Shown: piece by piece, positions 54,218 to 64,000 of the stretch | How the letters are laid out: each line of letters opens with the position of its first letter | Position numbering within the stretch: position 1 is the stretch's first letter | From: Serinus canaria | Taxonomy: Eukaryota > Chordata > Aves > Passeriformes > Fringillidae | Assembly (NCBI RefSeq): GCF_022539315.1 | Contig: NC_066317.1 | Span: 42,688,435-42,752,434, forward strand | Length of the DNA: 64,000 nucleotides | Reading direction: 5' to 3' | Program-made: the position numbers and the translations under genes | The notes under the pieces: model-generated | What the model was told of the DNA's origin: nothing | What the model saw: only the letters and a program-made list of their open reading frames with translations | Databases searched by the model: none

Positions 54218-54223
54218 ATTAAG
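54218..54223 (+). repeat. Target-site duplication ATTAAG, right copy
   Basis: This hexamer directly follows the ACCACA end of the LTR and matches the left copy exactly. Confidence 0.8.
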
Positions 54224-57035
54224 CCTTATCCTTCTCTTGGTGTCTTAATTGGTTTTCAAGTCATAAGATGGACATCTCTTCCAATTCCATATTAGGTTCA
54301 TTAATAAATCATTACAAGGATTTTTATCTTTGTGCTTTTTAGACACTACTTTAGCCATCTACAAGCTTTGTGAACTTAAATTCTCCTTTATGCAAGTCCT
54401 ACACCGTTTTCAGACGACTATGTTTATCCTTACTCGTTGTTGCTCACTGGACCATCCCATCAGGACTGGAAACTGTTCAGTGGTCTGTAGCTTACCTTTC
54501 CCTCTAGACTCTCCTTTTATAGGTGATAGTTGTGTTGGCCATCTGTCAGGCCTCTGACACAGAGGCAATCTGTAATGATAGGTGAAGGCACCTTGCTCAG
54601 CAGTTCTGCAATCTCACATGTGATTTCTTTCAGAGTTCTTTGATAAATACAATTTGGTCCCAAGATCTTACCAGCACCTAGCTTATGTATTTAGAACAAT
54701 TATACAGAACGTGCCAGACCATGTTGACCTAAATCTTCTGGCCAAGCTGCTGCAGAGAATTTGGCTTCTCTGTCACAGTCTTTATCAATGGGTGCCCCTT
54801 CTTATACTTTTGTCATCAACTGACTAGTTCCCTGCTTTTGGTGTATTTTAAGAAGCCTGTGCTACTATGATGAGCAACATTTTCAAATGATTTTTTTTTT
54901 AACCTGTTCTTTTTACATTTGACCTGTGTGCTGGTGTGTTTTTTATTTCTTTTTGTATTGTGGCAAATATTTTATCTGTGCTTCTAATGAAGTATTAAAC
55001 AGCCACCAGGCTGTTTGTAGGTATGTCACTTTTTGCTTATTGTTTGTTGTTGTTTGAGGGGGGTAGGTTTGTTTGCATTATTAGCTGCCTTTATTTCTAA
55101 TATACTCAAATTCATTTCAGATTTCACTTCGTCCTGCCTTGCGACAACATGTACCCTACTGTACTGTGGTTCTTGTTCCAGAGTAGCTATCCCATGAATA
55201 CCTCTTACATAGTATGTTAAGCACCCATGCACTACTGAATCTGCTGCTTTTGATTTGAGTACTATTTGAGATCTATTAGTTGTTCCAGCAGGCAGTCATG
55301 TATCACTGGAATGCTTTACCTCATCATAAGCTGAAATATTTAGTCTCATTAGCACAAGGTCTTAAGATCTTTCACTATTACTTCCTGTCTGAAACTTGCA
55401 GTTTTTCTTCTTTCACTTTCAAGTCACTTGTCATCTTGATCAAGTAGCACAATTCTAATTCTTTTCTTAGACTACAACTTCCAACTATGGAGACTTACTG
55501 CTCTGCTTCTGTTTTTCCTGTAAGATGTCCATGCTGTCACACTCTACGTAATCTTTCCCATACAGCCCCACTTGTCACCTCCAGATCCAGCTGTGCCATC
55601 CTTAAGTCATTAGCCTGATAACTGTCCTAGAGATTTATTTATTTTCCTACCAGGGCTTTGAAAGCTTGTTATACCAGGGCTGTTGTTCAATACCATACAT
55701 CTTAATTTTTCCATCCCTTTCTCAAGCCTCTACCACTGACCTACAGATCTTACAAATTCTGTCCTGGCTGCCTTGCACTGGCACGTGCCATCAACTGGAA
55801 TCATGGGCCAAGCTTATCTGCCTCCCTGAATAACAGCTGAAGCATCTCTGAAAAGCCTGCAACCCCTTCACAGTCCACATCAGTCAGTGAACCAGGTGTT
55901 TTGAGTTTCAGATTTTACTCAGCTTCTAATTTAAATATTTCTCTACAACATTCTAGTGTTTTCACTAGGGTAACGAGTAGGCCTTGCTCTGGTTTTGTGT
56001 AAGATTTAAGCTGTCTTCCCTCTTTTTCTTTTTTTTTTTTCTTGTCCAAAAATGTTTCCCAGTTTTTAACATACCAGTATTTCTGGAGAAGAAATAAGTA
56101 AAAACATAAGATGAAGTAAGTTTTGTAAAGTCTAGTCAATCTTATCCTCATATTTACAGGCATTTTTATATTATGAATGAAGAAATTCCTAATGCTACTG
56201 ATAGTGAACTGATACTTGAAAAAGTTCCAGTTGCAAAACAGCCAGAAGGGAGGAAAAGAAGTAGGAGTGAGGTAGAGTATCTTGTGATGATGTTTCCTGA
56301 GCCACTGAGAATACTCTATGTAGGTGTATGCAAGGATTTATGAGTAATTCACATAATACGAGATGTGAACTGCTAAAAAATGGCATTTTTAAATGGCATT
56401 ATTAATTCCTATATAGGCTTTTCACAGAGCTCAGTGGACACATAAAACTGGCAACTGCTGAAACCCCAGTTCCAATAGACTCACCTGTACTGTGTTACAA
56501 GCATCATTGAGGATAATACCTTCCTCCTGTTGCTACTTCAGAAAATAAGCATGTTTTAGCTTATAAAATATTGTTGCTCCCCACCCTCTCATCTTGTCAC
56601 CACAGACTCAGCTTAAAAGGATCAGAGTTCTGACTGCTGTAAGCCTTCTTACCTTCAAGATTCCACAGTGAATTCCATTATGAATTGCATCCTTTGGCAT
56701 AAGAGGGAGTTGAACTTGTAATGTATGTATTCTACAAAATGCTGAGTCAGGAAGAGAACTCCAGGGTGAAAATGTGTAGAATAGAATTTTATGTTAATGG
56801 CTCAGCATGTCAGAGGTGATCAGAGACTCCATACAAATACTCTGTTACAAAGCTAAGTGAGGGTAAGATGTAGTCATTAAATAATAGTTTCCAACAGGGT
56901 GTATCTCTTAATTGTAGCTAAAGAACTGATGGTATTTTGATCAGTTCAAAAACACATCTCAAAACAAACTTCAGGTAAAAAATCTCAGAAATACCCTTTG
57001 GATCCATGTAGTACAGTTAATAAGGAAGACTTGAA
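54224..57035. other. Interval between the solo LTR and the TUSC3 SFLIK polyadenylation site
   Basis: The minus strand is purine-rich from about 54.6 to 56.0 kb. I could not tie it to a known repeat, and no frame exceeds 83 residues. It begins directly downstream of the SFLIK transcript end, so it is either read-through or long-isoform intron sequence, or intergenic. Confidence 0.45.
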
Positions 57036-57311
57036 CAGAAGCTCATTATACTGGAATTTATTTAAATTCTTGAGCACACTATATTCATAACATTTTAGCA
57101 CTTCCCAATGAGATATTTACTATATGTTTCTATAAATTATGCATTCATTGCATAAAACTGCATTCATTTCTCTATCACCATACTATATAAATTATCACAA
57201 AAACAGATGAACCAACAAAAGATTCTTGAATACATGTAACATTGGTAAGCTGAAAATAGCAGTTGTAGCTTATCTTCATGGTAAGCAGCTTTAAGTGAAT
57301 CCCACTTGAAT
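57036..57311 (-). other. TUSC3: 3' untranslated region of the TUSC3 SFLIK terminal exon
   Basis: The minus strand from the TGA stop down to about 20 bases past the first AATAAA is taken as the 3' UTR, about 275 nt. It is AT-rich and contains no recognised repeat. The left boundary is inferred from the usual spacing between signal and cleavage site, so it is approximate. A T-rich stretch (TCTGTTCAAGTCTTCC on the minus strand, about 57030-57045) lies near the predicted cleavage site and may serve as a downstream element. Confidence 0.55.
57057..57062 (-). promoter_or_regulatory. TUSC3: Canonical polyadenylation signal AATAAA for the SFLIK-ending transcript
   Basis: TTTATT on the plus strand is AATAAA on the minus strand. 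It is the first canonical signal after the TGA at 57312-57314, 250 bases downstream, a normal distance for a compact 3' UTR. Confidence 0.6.
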
Positions 57312-57327
57312 TCATTTAATTAAGAAG
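57312..57327 (-). CDS. TUSC3: TUSC3 alternative terminal coding exon (S-F-L-I-K-stop ending)
   Basis: This is the coding part of a terminal exon, too short to stand out as a reading frame. On the minus strand a strong acceptor (TTTTCTTTCTTTTCAG) is followed by C TTC TTA ATT AAA TGA. Joined to the AG left by the exon at 63582-63672, it reads S-F-L-I-K-stop. This is the C-terminus I recall for the shorter TUSC3 isoform (347 residues in human, against 348 for the S-D-L-D-F-E form). Phase, strand, residues, stop and polypyrimidine tract all fit, so a chance match is unlikely. It replaces the acidic DLDFE tail with a neutral-to-basic FLIK tail, resembling the SFLMS end of MAGT1. The intron to the upstream exon is 6,254 bp. 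The isoform identity rests on memory of the human protein; the splice geometry is seen directly. Confidence 0.87.

Positions 57328-64000
<6,673 letters not shown>

Overview
The window is vertebrate nuclear DNA, and almost certainly from a bird, probably a songbird. It is AT-rich and nearly gene-free, with no bacterial-type gene organisation. Two CR1 LINE 3' ends (26.56-26.81 kb and 58.69-58.91 kb) are the hallmark repeat of bird genomes. Long terminal repeats at 8.85-9.54 kb and 53.83-54.22 kb are of types I recognise from passerine genomes. Two further avian retrovirus-like repeat fragments lie at 12.08-12.54 kb and 34.41-34.84 kb.

The only protein-coding gene I can support is TUSC3 (oligosaccharyltransferase subunit, Ost3/Ost6 family), on the minus strand at the right end. 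A 91-bp exon at 63582-63672 encodes the last transmembrane helix and the [10 protein letters not shown] tail. A small terminal exon at 57312-57327 encodes S-F-L-I-K-stop, the ending of the shorter known TUSC3 isoform. It follows an excellent polypyrimidine tract, and an AATAAA signal lies 250 bases past the stop. The other known ending (S-D-L-D-F-E) was not found. The 57 kb to the left is therefore either intron of the long isoform or DNA downstream of the gene.

Layout from left to right: 1-8.8 kb plain AT-rich DNA; 8.85-9.54 kb LTR; 12.08-12.54 kb retrovirus-like fragment; 14.5-16.2 kb several short tandem duplications and a hairpin; 20.82-23.93 kb a 1.56-kb unit duplicated in tandem at about 99.6% identity, with both breakpoints in poly-A runs; 26.56-27.15 kb CR1 followed by a GC-rich block; 29.29 kb an AT microsatellite; 34.4 kb retrovirus-like fragment; 41.46-41.78 kb a 325-bp CCCTT/AAGGG pentamer array; 44.0 kb a G-run cluster; 45-48 kb several GC-richer islands of unknown nature; 53.83 kb a solo LTR with a perfect 6-bp target duplication; 57.0-64 kb the TUSC3 3' end. 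Nearly all long reading frames here are chance or low-complexity frames.

The most interesting items are the alternative TUSC3 3' end, the very young poly-A-bounded tandem duplication (real, or an assembly artefact), and the AAGGG array, the same pentamer motif that is expanded in human RFC1 disease. I found no evidence of a new multi-gene system.
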